A DNA stretch of 64,000 bases from Bacillus sp. BHET2. Lineage in GTDB: Bacteria > Bacillota > Bacilli > Bacillales > Bacillaceae_B. Positions within the stretch are counted from its first letter, which is position 1; every line of letters begins with the position of its first letter. Positions 9,170 through 17,221 of the stretch are shown here, piece after piece. The notes beneath the pieces were generated by a model, which did no database searches, was not told where the DNA came from, and worked only from the letters and a program-made list of their open reading frames with translations. A program made the translations under genes and the position numbers. Where the stretch lies: assembly GCF_005938125.1 (NCBI RefSeq), contig NZ_VCQN01000006.1, forward strand, positions 36,786-100,785, written 5' to 3'.

Positions 9170-9204
9170 GAGGGACGGACCTTCCTGGGAAAGGTCCGTC
9201 CCTC
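9170..9204 (+). terminator. Intrinsic terminator made of the AGGGACGGACC repeat
   Basis: GAGGGACGGACCTT and AAGGTCCGTCCCTC pair perfectly around a 7-base loop. It follows the LysM-CAP gene. There is no long T run, so termination efficiency is uncertain. The stem is built from an 11-mer found at three other places in the window. Confidence 0.6.
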
Positions 9205-9434
9205 CTGCCGATAATGAGCAACTTATAAAGAAGAAAATCTATAGACTTACGTTCATGTGTGCTTACTTTCATGAAAAATGGTGTTCAACAGCTTTTTTGG
9301 ACGTTGTTTTCTTATATTTTCAGGTTGTATTTGGACTTTATTGGAGGGTTTTAGTCGGTTTCAGGGTTTGGAGGATCGGTTCTGGATTTTGTTAGGATCG
9401 GTTTGACTATTTATTGGACCTGTTCTGGACTTTT

Positions 9435-9547
9435 ATGGGCCACTTTCTCCATGTATTGTGCCACTTCCAAGGTTTATTGGACCACTTCTACCATTTATTG
9501 GGCCACTTCCACCATTTATTGGGCCACTTCCACCATTTATTGGGCCA
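9435..9547. repeat. 21-bp tandem repeat array
   Basis: About five contiguous copies of a 21-bp unit occur with no spacers. The last two full copies are identical (TTGGGCCACTTCCACCATTT plus A at 9498-9518 and 9519-9539). Earlier copies at 9435, 9456 and 9477 are progressively diverged, and degenerate TATTGGAC-type pieces extend leftward to about 9300. No gene is apparent in 9205-9670. Confidence 0.85.
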
Positions 9548-9691
9548 AATAGTGAACGTTCATTATCTCCCTAATGAATAGCGGCCACCACAAACTGCAT
9601 CTTCAAATATGGTAATCAAACGTATGAATAGTTCAAAGAATATATCCAATAATATACGTGTACTGCCAATATGACCAAGGGGGAATTTTGC

Positions 9692-10105
9692 ATGCAAGTA
9701 CGTGATATTATGTCGACAAATGTGGAAGCAGCTTCTAATCGGGATTCACTTGAGAGCATCGCTTCAAAGATGAATTCTAAGAATGTTGGTTCCGTTCCCA
9801 TTGTTGAAAACGGACAAGTTGTCGGTATGATTACAGACCGTGATATTGCTACTCGTGGACTTAGTCAGGGTGCACAAGGAAATGTCTCTCAAGTTATGTC
9901 ACAGCAAGTGGTGACCATTTCTCCGGATGCATCTGTCGAAGAAGCATCTGCCAAGATGTCACAGCATCAGGTACGCCGTTTACCGGTCGTAGAAAACGGT
10001 CAGCTTGTGGGGATGCTTGCTCTAGGGGATCTGGCAGTACAACAGCAATCTGACCAAAGTGCCGGAAGCGCCCTCAGCGGAATCTCTCAAAATCACCTCC
10101 GCTAG
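9692..10105 (+). CDS. Tandem CBS-domain protein
   Basis: A 137-aa protein made of two CBS motifs. The first is VRDIMSTNVEAASNRDSLESIASKM to VGMITDRDIATRG; the second is VSQVMSQQVVTISPDASVEEA to VGMLALGDLAVQQ. The tail is short and polar. CBS pairs bind adenine nucleotides and regulate partner proteins; no partner domain is fused here. The ATG at 9692 lies 11 bases after AAGGGGGA, so the in-frame ATG at 9671 is not needed. B. subtilis has similar stand-alone proteins such as YhcV, linked to general stress. A terminator follows. Confidence 0.85.
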   Translation: MQVRDIMSTNVEAASNRDSLESIASKMNSKNVGSVPIVENGQVVGMITDRDIATRGLSQGAQGNVSQVMSQQVVTISPDASVEEASAKMSQHQVRRLPVVENGQLVGMLALGDLAVQQQSDQSAGSALSGISQNHLR

Positions 10106-10144
10106 CAAAGGATGCGTGTGCGGACTTCAAAGCTTTCTTACATC

Positions 10145-10181
10145 AAATAAGAGGCTATCCTTGCGATAGCCTCTTATTTGC
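10145..10181 (+). terminator. Intrinsic terminator
   Basis: AAATAAGAGGCTATC / GATAGCCTCTTATTT around a short loop, followed by a T-rich stretch. It ends the CBS-protein transcript. Confidence 0.85.
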
Positions 10182-10272
10182 CTTTTTACTAGTAGGTCCG
10201 TCCCTCGATTCGACTGAATGTGATAGTGTTTGGGTTATATCGTCATTTTTTTCATGTGGAGGGAGGATTTTC

Positions 10273-10314
10273 TTGTTGGGTGACGAATATGTGTTAATAC
10301 AAATGATGTTATGA
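10273..10314 (+). CDS. Possible 13-aa leader micro-ORF
   Basis: TTG at 10273 follows a very strong Shine-Dalgarno (GGAGGGAGG at 10258-10266). It encodes 13 residues (LLGDEYVLIQMML), ending with TGA at 10312-10314 inside the ribosome binding site of the next small gene. The arrangement suggests translational coupling, but so short a frame can arise by chance. Confidence 0.3.
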   Translation: MLGDEYVLIQMML

Positions 10315-10330
10315 GGAGGAGCTGGTTTCT

Positions 10331-10498
10331 ATGAGTCGTACTGCACGATCGTACCGAAAGGAAGTTCGTCATTTCAAACGCGAGAACCGCAAAAGAGTCT
10401 TCGCCGACAGCATTTTTGATTTCTTATTTATGGTATTTGGTATATCGATGATCACAGGTATTTTATTATTTTTTTTAGGATTTTGGAATTATTATTGA
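10331..10498 (+). CDS. Small membrane protein, 55 aa
   Basis: ATG 10331 to TGA 10496-10498 encodes 55 residues. The first 25 are strongly basic (MSRTARSYRKEVRHFKRENR). They are followed by one long hydrophobic helix (FLFMVFGISMITGILLFFLG) and a short FWNYY tail, predicting a single-pass protein with the basic side in the cytoplasm. GAGGAGG lies about 11 bases upstream. A weak terminator hairpin follows at 10560. The family is unknown. Confidence 0.6.
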   Translation: MSRTARSYRKEVRHFKRENRKRVFADSIFDFLFMVFGISMITGILLFFLGFWNYY

Positions 10499-10559
10499 AC
10501 AAATCTGTCATCATCCACCCGCACTTATCCCTCTATATTAATAGTGAAGATAAAGATGT

Positions 10560-10587
10560 TGCCATGGGACCCTGTGGCATTTTTTTG
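10560..10587 (+). terminator. Intrinsic terminator
   Basis: TGCCA and TGGCA flank a GGGACCC-containing loop and a run of seven T follows. It probably ends the small membrane-protein transcript. Confidence 0.65.
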
Positions 10588-10700
10588 TGAACAGATTTCA
10601 ATGGATCCCTATTGATTCTTTATTATTAAACTAATAATTTGTACATACCGTAGTCCCTCTTATTAATTTCCACTTGATCAGTGAACTATTTAGGTTGAAT

Positions 10701-10901
10701 AGTTGTTATTTCAATAGAACAAAGTATATTATTTCAGAATAACTTTACAGGCCAATCCTTTAGACCTCACCCTGTAAAGAAATCCTTTATTACTATGATA
10801 AAATAGTTCGACTTTCTAAATAACAACTGGTAATAATTTAATATTCAGATAATAACTTGACTTTTATTTTAAATTTTCAGATAATGTTAACATAACCGAC
10901 A
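10701..10901 (+). promoter_or_regulatory. Regulatory region of the AlsT-type symporter gene
   Basis: A SigA-type promoter is visible: TTGACT at 10857-10862, 17-bp spacer, GATAAT at 10880-10885. TTCAGATAAT occurs twice, at 10844-10853 and 10876-10885, 32 bp apart, the second overlapping the -10. TGTTA-N7-CGACA at 10885-10901 is one base from the TnrA/GlnR consensus. Farther upstream, AGTTGTTATTT (10701-10711) and AAATAACAACT (10818-10828) are inverted and enclose a second inverted pair, CTTTACAG/CTGTAAAG (10743-10779). Confidence 0.45.
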
Positions 10902-10922
10902 CAACATTCACAGGAGGTTAAC

Positions 10923-12356
10923 ATGGACATTTTAAATAATTTAGTCAGTGGAGCAAATTCAATATTATGGGGATATGTGCTGATTGGTCTCCTCATCATT
11001 TTAGGATTGTATTTCACAATTGGATCAAAGTTTGTTCAAATCCGCCATTTAGGGGAAATGTTCAGGCTTTTAGGCGACAAAGATGTGGTCGAGTCTGAAG
11101 GGGAAAAATCAATCTCTTCTTTGCAAGCTTTCTTTATCGGAGCAGGTACTCGAATTGGTACAGGTAATTTAGCGGGAGTCGCCATTGCCTTAGCAATTGG
11201 GGGACCTGGAGCGGTCTTCTGGATGTGGCTTGTAGCCATTCTTGGAGGAGCCAGTGCCTTTGTCGAAAGTACATTGGCCCAAATTTATAAAGAAAAAGAT
11301 ACGATAGGATTTAAAGGTGGCCCCGGCTATTATATGAAGAAACAACTGGGGAAACCATGGATGAGTTCGATTTTTGCTGTAACGATCATTCTCTCATTTG
11401 GGACAACCTTTAATGCGGTGCAAAGTAACACCATCGCAACTGCCTTTAGTAATTCATTTGGAATTAATACATTTGTAATTGGAATCGTTTTAGCTGGTTT
11501 GACTGCCCTTATTATATTTGGTGGCGTCAAACGTATCGCCAACTTTTCTTCTTTCATCGTACCAATCATGGCCGGTTTTTATATTGTATTGGCATTATAT
11601 GTAGTCATTACGAATATTACTGAAATGCCAGGCGTCATCGCACTTATTTTCAAAAGTGCCTTTGGCTTTGAACAAGTGGTCGGTGGTGGGATTGGTGCCG
11701 CGATCATGAATGGAGTAAAGCGTGGACTATTCTCTAATGAAGCCGGTATGGGTAGTGCACCTAATGCTGCCGCTACCGCTTCGGTTTCCCACCCTGTTAA
11801 ACAAGGGTTCATTCAAGCGCTTGGTGTATTCTTTGATACTTTACTCGTATGTTCTGCAACGGCGTTCATCATTCTGACGTCAGATGCATACGGATCAGGA
11901 TTGACAGGGATTGAACTATCTCAGGCAGCCATGTCTGAACACTTCAATTCATGGGCTGGGATCTTCCTGGCAATTGCGATCTTTACATTCGCCTTTAGCT
12001 CCATCATTGGTAGTTATTATTACGGAGAAGCCAACCTCCCATTCATTAATAAGAGCAAGACCGGACTATTGGTCTACCGTTGCATTGCCTTAGGGATGGT
12101 CATCTTCGGATCGGTTGCAAGTCTGGATATTGTCTGGAGCTTAGCTGATCTCTCCATGGCACTGATGGCGTTAACGAACCTTATCGCGATTGGTATATTG
12201 GCACCGATTGCTTTCAAAGCCTTAAATAATTATATGGAGCAACGGCGTCAAGGATTGGATCCAGTATTTTTCGCAGACGACATACCTGGTCTAAAAGGAG
12301 TCGAAAGCTGGCCTATGCGTGAAAAAGAAATTCGTAAAAAAGCAGTAAATGAATAA
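10923..12356 (+). CDS. alsT: Sodium:alanine/glutamine symporter (AGCS family, AlsT-like)
   Basis: A 477-aa membrane protein with about ten hydrophobic segments. Family signatures include SSLQAFFIGAGTRIGTGNLAGVAIA near residues 64-88, GGPGYYMKK near 129, the amphipathic GVKRGLFSNEAGMGSAPNAAA near 265-285, and FSSIIGSYYYGEAN near 358. AGCS carriers import alanine, glycine or glutamine coupled to sodium. B. subtilis AlsT belongs to nitrogen-regulated genes, consistent with the near-consensus TnrA/GlnR box upstream. AGGAGG lies just before the ATG. The gene is monocistronic and followed by a terminator. Substrate is inferred. Confidence 0.88.
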   Translation: MDILNNLVSGANSILWGYVLIGLLIILGLYFTIGSKFVQIRHLGEMFRLLGDKDVVESEGEKSISSLQAFFIGAGTRIGTGNLAGVAIALAIGGPGAVFWMWLVAILGGASAFVESTLAQIYKEKDTIGFKGGPGYYMKKQLGKPWMSSIFAVTIILSFGTTFNAVQSNTIATAFSNSFGINTFVIGIVLAGLTALIIFGGVKRIANFSSFIVPIMAGFYIVLALYVVITNITEMPGVIALIFKSAFGFEQVVGGGIGAAIMNGVKRGLFSNEAGMGSAPNAAATASVSHPVKQGFIQALGVFFDTLLVCSATAFIILTSDAYGSGLTGIELSQAAMSEHFNSWAGIFLAIAIFTFAFSSIIGSYYYGEANLPFINKSKTGLLVYRCIALGMVIFGSVASLDIVWSLADLSMALMALTNLIAIGILAPIAFKALNNYMEQRRQGLDPVFFADDIPGLKGVESWPMREKEIRKKAVNE

Positions 12357-12390
12357 CTCATCGTATACTAGCGAGAAGTTTACGATCAAT

Positions 12391-12436
12391 AAAAAAGAGA
12401 AGCTAACCCCCTGTCTATTTGGCGGTTAGCTTCTTT
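12391..12436 (+). terminator. Intrinsic terminator
   Basis: GAGAAGCTAACC and GGTTAGCTTCTTT pair around a 15-base loop downstream of the symporter gene. Confidence 0.85.
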
Positions 12437-12506
12437 GTCATTTTTTTCAATTCGATTCTCAGGTATACTACTTATAGAAAGCTAGCTAAAGGAGTCTTAC
12501 ATACTT

Positions 12507-13955
12507 ATGAGTATTCTATCCACCCTTCTAGGAGTATTGTTTATTCTTAACCTGGCCCTTGCTGCCGTGATCATATTCCTGGAACGGAAAGATGTCGGGG
12601 CAACATGGGCATGGCTCATGGTTCTTTTTTTCATACCGCTACTCGGCTTTATCCTTTATTTAGTCTTTGGTCAGAACTTAAGCAGAAAACGATTATTCGA
12701 CTGGGACGATATGAAGAAGATCGGGATTGAAAATCTGATTCAAAAGCAGATACATTCCCTTAAGGAACACCGCTTCCCGTTTAAAAATGAGACGTCTTCC
12801 CGCTATCAGGACCTTATTTATATGCACCTGATGAATAATGATGCTCTATTGACCCAGGACAATGACGTCACATTGTTTACTCATGGAGAAGATAAGTTCG
12901 CTTCCTTATTAGATGACCTTGACGCAGCAACGGATCATATTCACATTCAGTACTATATTTTCAAAAAGGATCATTTGGGTAAGAAAATCCTGGAGAAACT
13001 CACCGAGAAATCCCGACAAGGTGTTAAGATACGGGTTTTATATGATGAAATGGGATCTCGCCGGACAAGAAGAGGATTCTTTAAGGAACTTCTTGCTGCC
13101 GGCGGAGAAGTGGAGGTCTTTTTCCCTTCGAAAATTCCTTTTGTCAATCTTCGCCTCAATTACCGCAACCACCGAAAGTTGGTTATTATTGATGGGAAGG
13201 TCGGTTATGTTGGTGGCTTTAACATTGGAGATGAATATTTAGGTTTGAATCCTAAGTTCGGTTATTGGCGTGATACTCATCTGAGGATCACGGGCAGCTC
13301 TTCCCTTGCCATGCAAACCCGTTTCATTCTCGATTGGAATCAGGCAAGCCGGTCTAAGAAAATCGCTTATAACTTGCGATACTTTCCCATTTCTGACTTC
13401 ACTGGACAAGCCGGAGTACAAATTGTAACATGTGGTCCAGACTCTGAATGGGAGCAGATTAAAAACGGTTATATTAAAATGATTTCTTCTGCGAAAAAAT
13501 CAATCTATATACAAACCCCCTATTTCATCCCGGATGTCAGCCTGCTTGATTCATTGCGGATCGCTTCCCTTACGGGGGTGGATGTACGTATTATGATTCC
13601 AAATAAGCCTGATCATCTATTTGTTTATTGGGCGACGTATTCCTATATTGGGGAGTTGCTGAAAGCAGGTGTGAAGATCTATATTTATGAGAATGGATTT
13701 ATTCATGCGAAAACCATTGTCGTAGATGAAGCGATTTCTTCTGTCGGCACAGCCAATATTGATGTGAGAAGCTTTCGTCTGAACTTTGAGGTCAACGCCT
13801 TCTTATATGATCAGGCGCTTTCTATGGACCTGAGCTCGGCGTTTACAGATGACATGAAGAAGAGTAGGGAATTAACGCTGGACGATTATCTGGAAAGACC
13901 TGTGATGATTAAAGTGAAGGAATCGATTTCAAGGCTGCTGTCTCCGATCTTATAG
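12507..13955 (+). CDS. cls: Cardiolipin synthase
   Basis: A 482-aa protein with two N-terminal membrane helices (residues about 3-21 and 33-55, the latter WAWLMVLFFIPLLGFILYLVF), then two phospholipase-D domains. HKD motif 1 is NHRKLVIIDGKVGYVGGFNIGDEYLG, with H and K near residues 220; motif 2 is HAKTIVVDEAISSVGTANID near residue 400. The enzyme condenses two phosphatidylglycerols to cardiolipin and glycerol at the membrane. Length matches bacterial ClsA/YwnE. GGAG lies 12 bases before the ATG. The small DUF2533 gene follows by 83 bp and could share the transcript. Confidence 0.93.
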   Translation: MSILSTLLGVLFILNLALAAVIIFLERKDVGATWAWLMVLFFIPLLGFILYLVFGQNLSRKRLFDWDDMKKIGIENLIQKQIHSLKEHRFPFKNETSSRYQDLIYMHLMNNDALLTQDNDVTLFTHGEDKFASLLDDLDAATDHIHIQYYIFKKDHLGKKILEKLTEKSRQGVKIRVLYDEMGSRRTRRGFFKELLAAGGEVEVFFPSKIPFVNLRLNYRNHRKLVIIDGKVGYVGGFNIGDEYLGLNPKFGYWRDTHLRITGSSSLAMQTRFILDWNQASRSKKIAYNLRYFPISDFTGQAGVQIVTCGPDSEWEQIKNGYIKMISSAKKSIYIQTPYFIPDVSLLDSLRIASLTGVDVRIMIPNKPDHLFVYWATYSYIGELLKAGVKIYIYENGFIHAKTIVVDEAISSVGTANIDVRSFRLNFEVNAFLYDQALSMDLSSAFTDDMKKSRELTLDDYLERPVMIKVKESISRLLSPIL

Positions 13956-14038
13956 AAGTGATCATTGGACATTGCCATAGGGTATAGAGAAAGGCATAAT
14001 AGAAGAATATTGGGTCAAAGATAGAGAGGAATGAAATC

Positions 14039-14296
14039 ATGAGTGTTCATAAAGAAATTTCCAAGCATTCAAACAAACAAAATCAGCTTGTTCAGCAGTT
14101 TATGGCATTGGATGAGCAAAGAGAAAAAGCGATCGATGAAGCGGTTCAGCTTTGTTCAGCTGGGAAGCCGTTTACAACGGATCTCATTAACCACGTCACA
14201 AACGATATCAATGCTCTTGCCCGCCAAGGGGTCGTTCCACAAAGAAAGTTGGTCACTCCTGAAATGGTCAAGGAATATGTAGAGAAATCAATCTAA
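14039..14296 (+). CDS. DUF2533 (YpbS-like) protein
   Basis: An 85-aa helical protein, MSVHKEISKHSNKQNQLV through KLVTPEMVKEYVEKSI, matching the YpbS family restricted to Bacillaceae. There is no signal peptide, membrane helix or catalytic motif. AGAGGAATGAAATC precedes the ATG. The function is unknown. A terminator lies downstream. Confidence 0.75.
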   Translation: MSVHKEISKHSNKQNQLVQQFMALDEQREKAIDEAVQLCSAGKPFTTDLINHVTNDINALARQGVVPQRKLVTPEMVKEYVEKSI

Positions 14297-14346
14297 ACAA
14301 ACCATGCGCTGCAAAAAAGCACCTTTTTCAAAATTCCATACATTAA

Positions 14347-14400
14347 TAAGGACCCTGAGACATCTCTCCATTTGCATGGTGGGTGTCTCAGGGTCCTATT
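14347..14400. terminator. Intrinsic terminator
   Basis: AGGACCCTGAGACA and TGTCTCAGGGTCCT form a 14-bp perfect stem with a 22-base loop. It lies between the convergent DUF2533 gene and the DUF2187 gene. Confidence 0.85.
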
Positions 14401-14416
14401 CTTTGAAGTCGAATTA

Positions 14417-14689
14417 TCAGGCTTTTAATGCGCTATTCCACCCATCATATACGAATACAGGTTGTATATCATTTTCAGCTCGTTCAATCACGACATAATT
14501 TTTGTGAGCAACTACGGTTTGATCATCCGGAAGATCCAACTTCTTCGCAAACTCATTATCCATCTTCACGATGACGGTATTCTCCCTAAGGGTCGTGACC
14601 ACACCGTTGATGACATGTTTTTTTCTCTTAAACTGGATAGTATCTCCCAGGTTGGCATTTTCCTTTGAATACACGAATGTATTTTCCAT
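14417..14689 (-). CDS. DUF2187 (YkvS-like) KOW/SH3-type small protein
   Basis: A 90-aa protein starting MENTFVYSKENANLGDTIQFKRKK, continuing with a small beta-barrel pattern (VINGVVTTLRENTVIVKM) and AHKNYVVIE. This matches the DUF2187/YkvS family of Bacillus. It has no membrane segment. The ATG has AAAGGGGAC at good spacing. The family is uncharacterised; the fold resembles nucleic-acid or protein-binding KOW-like barrels. The 200-bp AT-rich region upstream probably holds its promoter. Confidence 0.7.
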   Translation of the reverse strand: MENTFVYSKENANLGDTIQFKRKKHVINGVVTTLRENTVIVKMDNEFAKKLDLPDDQTVVAHKNYVVIERAENDIQPVFVYDGWNSALKA

Positions 14690-14886
14690 TTTAAAGTCCC
14701 CTTTTTTAATAATGTAAGTGTTTTTATTTTTTATAATTGAAAGAATTTTCTAATAATATTATTTTAACTTGTTTTAACAAAAATTTCAATAAGTGACTTA
14801 CTTTTTTGTACCACAATTTCAGATTGTTAAAACCTATTTTAGATACTTTTTTTGTCGAAGGATGTTCTCAACTTCTTTTGGTGTCT

Positions 14887-15477
14887 TTATTCAGATGTTC
14901 GATTGGTTACCATGACTTTAAACACAAACGCTTTGTCCGCCTGCAGGATGCCCCCTGACGGCTTACCTTCCTCGTCAAGAGTTACGCCTGAAATTCCACC
15001 CTTATTCGTTCCGGCAATCGCGTAAAGGTATACGGGCTTATTGTGTTCAAACATGACTTTTTCTGTCTGAAGGCTTCCGAATGTATAGCCGCTAGCTTCA
15101 AAGTCTTCCAGCATGGTAAATGTTCCACCTTCACTGCCATGAATAAACCTGATCTCTCCTTTATCTGAATCAAACCCAAAGGATAAGAGAGAATCCTTGA
15201 AATGATCCTGGATTTGATTGGATGAAAAAGGCTCGTCGCTCACTTTTTTACCATGTTCATATACTTCTATTGTTTTTAGAAGATCATCAGCCTTTCCAAC
15301 CTCTCCATTAAGCTCAAAATACTGAATTCCCTCAATCCCTGTAAACACAATCAACTCTTTTTCGTGTTTATTTACCTCATATGGTTCTATCGTAAGTTCT
15401 GTTGTTTTCAGTTGTTCAGATGTACAACCAGTCGATAGAAGAAAGATTCCAATTATGAAAAGCCAAGTATACTTCAC
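14887..15477 (-). CDS. Hypothetical lipoprotein
   Basis: A 196-aa protein with a type II signal peptide; the lipobox is LSTGC, cysteine near residue 18. After cleavage it would be anchored to the outer face of the membrane. The mature part is mixed alpha/beta with segments such as LIVFTGIEGIQYFEL and VYLYAIAGTNKGGISGVTLD. I do not recognise a domain family. It is monocistronic with AGGTGATGACAGGG upstream of the ATG. Confidence 0.75.
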   Translation of the reverse strand: MKYTWLFIIGIFLLSTGCTSEQLKTTELTIEPYEVNKHEKELIVFTGIEGIQYFELNGEVGKADDLLKTIEVYEHGKKVSDEPFSSNQIQDHFKDSLLSFGFDSDKGEIRFIHGSEGGTFTMLEDFEASGYTFGSLQTEKVMFEHNKPVYLYAIAGTNKGGISGVTLDEEGKPSGGILQADKAFVFKVMVTNRTSE

Positions 15478-15586
15478 CCTGTCATCACCTGCTAATCATT
15501 TCCTTTAATTAACATTATACACCATACTAGCAAAACTCTGTTAAATTTTCAAAATATTTAAACATCATCTCTCCTATAAAATAAAA

Positions 15587-15627
15587 AAACGCCTAAGAGA
15601 GTATCTTCTCTTTAGACGCTTTGTACT
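15587..15627 (-). terminator. Intrinsic terminator of the MFS gene
   Basis: On the minus strand GCGTCTAAAGAGAA and CTCTCTTAGGCG pair with one wobble and a bulge, followed by seven T. Confidence 0.8.
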
Positions 15628-15633
15628 ATTTTC

Positions 15634-16821
15634 CTAATAGGCAAGTGCATTCTTCTTTTCTTCCTTCATAAGAACAAAGCAGAGGAAAATCCCTAATAGG
15701 GATAGGATTGCGAAGAATAAGTACACCGTGTAGATGGAGTACGTTTCATAGATAAATCCGCCTACAAAGGTACTGAACCAATTCCCCAACCCGTTTCCGA
15801 TTGCTGAATAGACGGTAACCGCGGTTGCCGTAATATGGGACGGTGTAATTTCTTTAATATAACGCAAGCCTGCAGGAATGAATAATCCGATGGCAAGACC
15901 TTGCATCACCGCTGACGAGTAAACTAGCCATAGACTTGGTTCGGTAAAGTAAAAGAGCCAGCGAAGCATAGAAGCCGCTCCTGCTAACGCTGCCACCGAC
16001 AAGAGACCAAATTTATCAATCCATCCCCCAGCTACCCTCATGAAAGGAACTTCCGATAGAACAGCGATTAAGAACGCAAGGCCGATTCCTGCATACGTTC
16101 CACCTGAATCTTCAACAAACAGCCCAAAATATACATTGTTTGCTAAATTGGGACCGAATACTAAAAATGTGACGGCCAAAAAGATCAGGAACTTCTTCAT
16201 TGTGAATAATTCCTTCATCCCGGCTTTTAAATCAAGCTTTGCTGCCGCTCGTTCTTTAGGAAAACGAAATGAGAGGAATCCGGATAACACTAAACAAATA
16301 AAGAAAGAGTAAAAAATGATCGTTGGACCGATGAAACCTTCTGAGAGCCTACCCATGATAAATACAGCGATACCAAATCCCAATGATCCGAATAGGCGGA
16401 TATTTCCGTAGTTATACCGTACTTTGCTTGTATACTTCAGACTAATACTATCTGAAACAGGGATGATCGCACTTTGGAAAATGGCGACCAAAACAGCTAC
16501 GATAAGTAGACCAAGATAAAAGTCCATAAACAAATAACCAAGTGCAAAGATCCCAGCTATTAAAGAGGTTAAACCTAGGACCAATGTGGGACGGTTGGTC
16601 GTGTCGCTCACCATTCCCCATATGGGCTGGAAGAAGATCATCATAATCGGACCAACAGACATGATCGTTCCAATCTGATAGCCATTCAACCCAACACTTT
16701 CACTTAAATACACACTAAGTAAAGGATATAAACTACCAACCCCGAAGAAGGTTAATAAATAAAAACCTTGTAACGTAAAAATTTGATTTCGCACATTTCT
16801 TTCCACTACCGTATCCCCCAT
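15634..16821 (-). CDS. Major facilitator superfamily transporter (MFS_1-like/HcaT-like)
   Basis: A 395-aa protein with twelve predicted membrane helices. The cytoplasmic loop motif between helices 2 and 3 is WGMVSDTTNRPTLVL, an A-type MFS signature. The second half has GGWIDKFGLLS. Overall it resembles the MFS_1_like group that includes 3-phenylpropionate (HcaT) and LacY/NupG-like proton symporters. The substrate cannot be deduced. Translation may begin at GTG 16806, eight bases after GGGGG, instead of ATG 16821. It is a single-gene unit with a downstream terminator. Confidence 0.8.
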   Translation of the reverse strand: MGDTVVERNVRNQIFTLQGFYLLTFFGVGSLYPLLSVYLSESVGLNGYQIGTIMSVGPIMMIFFQPIWGMVSDTTNRPTLVLGLTSLIAGIFALGYLFMDFYLGLLIVAVLVAIFQSAIIPVSDSISLKYTSKVRYNYGNIRLFGSLGFGIAVFIMGRLSEGFIGPTIIFYSFFICLVLSGFLSFRFPKERAAAKLDLKAGMKELFTMKKFLIFLAVTFLVFGPNLANNVYFGLFVEDSGGTYAGIGLAFLIAVLSEVPFMRVAGGWIDKFGLLSVAALAGAASMLRWLFYFTEPSLWLVYSSAVMQGLAIGLFIPAGLRYIKEITPSHITATAVTVYSAIGNGLGNWFSTFVGGFIYETYSIYTVYLFFAILSLLGIFLCFVLMKEEKKNALAY

Positions 16822-17014
16822 GATGTTTTTGTCTATCTTATAGTAGACCTTGAAACTGCAATTGTCTATGAGTATTTGCCTGATTATGGATAAAGACCTA
16901 CTCCGTCATAGTGGGTATTGTCTGAGAATTATCAGAAAATTTTTCCGTTTGACTTTTTCAATTAAACCCTTTAAAGTATGGAAGTATATTTTAAATCAAC
17001 TAAATACGATATTC

Positions 17015-17168
17015 TTCTTATCCAGAGAGACGGAGGGACTGGCCCTACGATGTCTCGGCAGCGGACTCCACTTGAGTGCTGTGCCACATCCAGCAAGCAT
17101 CATGCTTGAAAGATAAGAGGAGTGTTTCTTTCGATTGAAACCTCTTCTTATGTTGGAAGAGGTTTTTT
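17015..17168 (+). promoter_or_regulatory. SAM-I riboswitch (S-box) with terminator
   Basis: The P1 arms CTTATC (17017-17022) and GATAAG (17112-17117) enclose the conserved core CAGAGAGACGGAGGGACTGG and CCCTACGATGTCTCGGCAGC. A terminator stem, AACCTCTTC / GAAGAGGTT, lies at 17139-17162, followed by T6. The 3' P1 strand region can alternatively pair with the terminator's 5' arm as an antiterminator. SAM binding should stop transcription of the downstream transporter. Confidence 0.92.
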
Positions 17169-17221
17169 GTTTGGTTTATTCGAATGCTATTCATAAGAAT
17201 GATTACAAAGGAGTGTTAAAT

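Noticed and set aside
9435..9547. Possible CRISPR array
   Set aside because: Units are directly contiguous without unique spacers and no cas genes are near.
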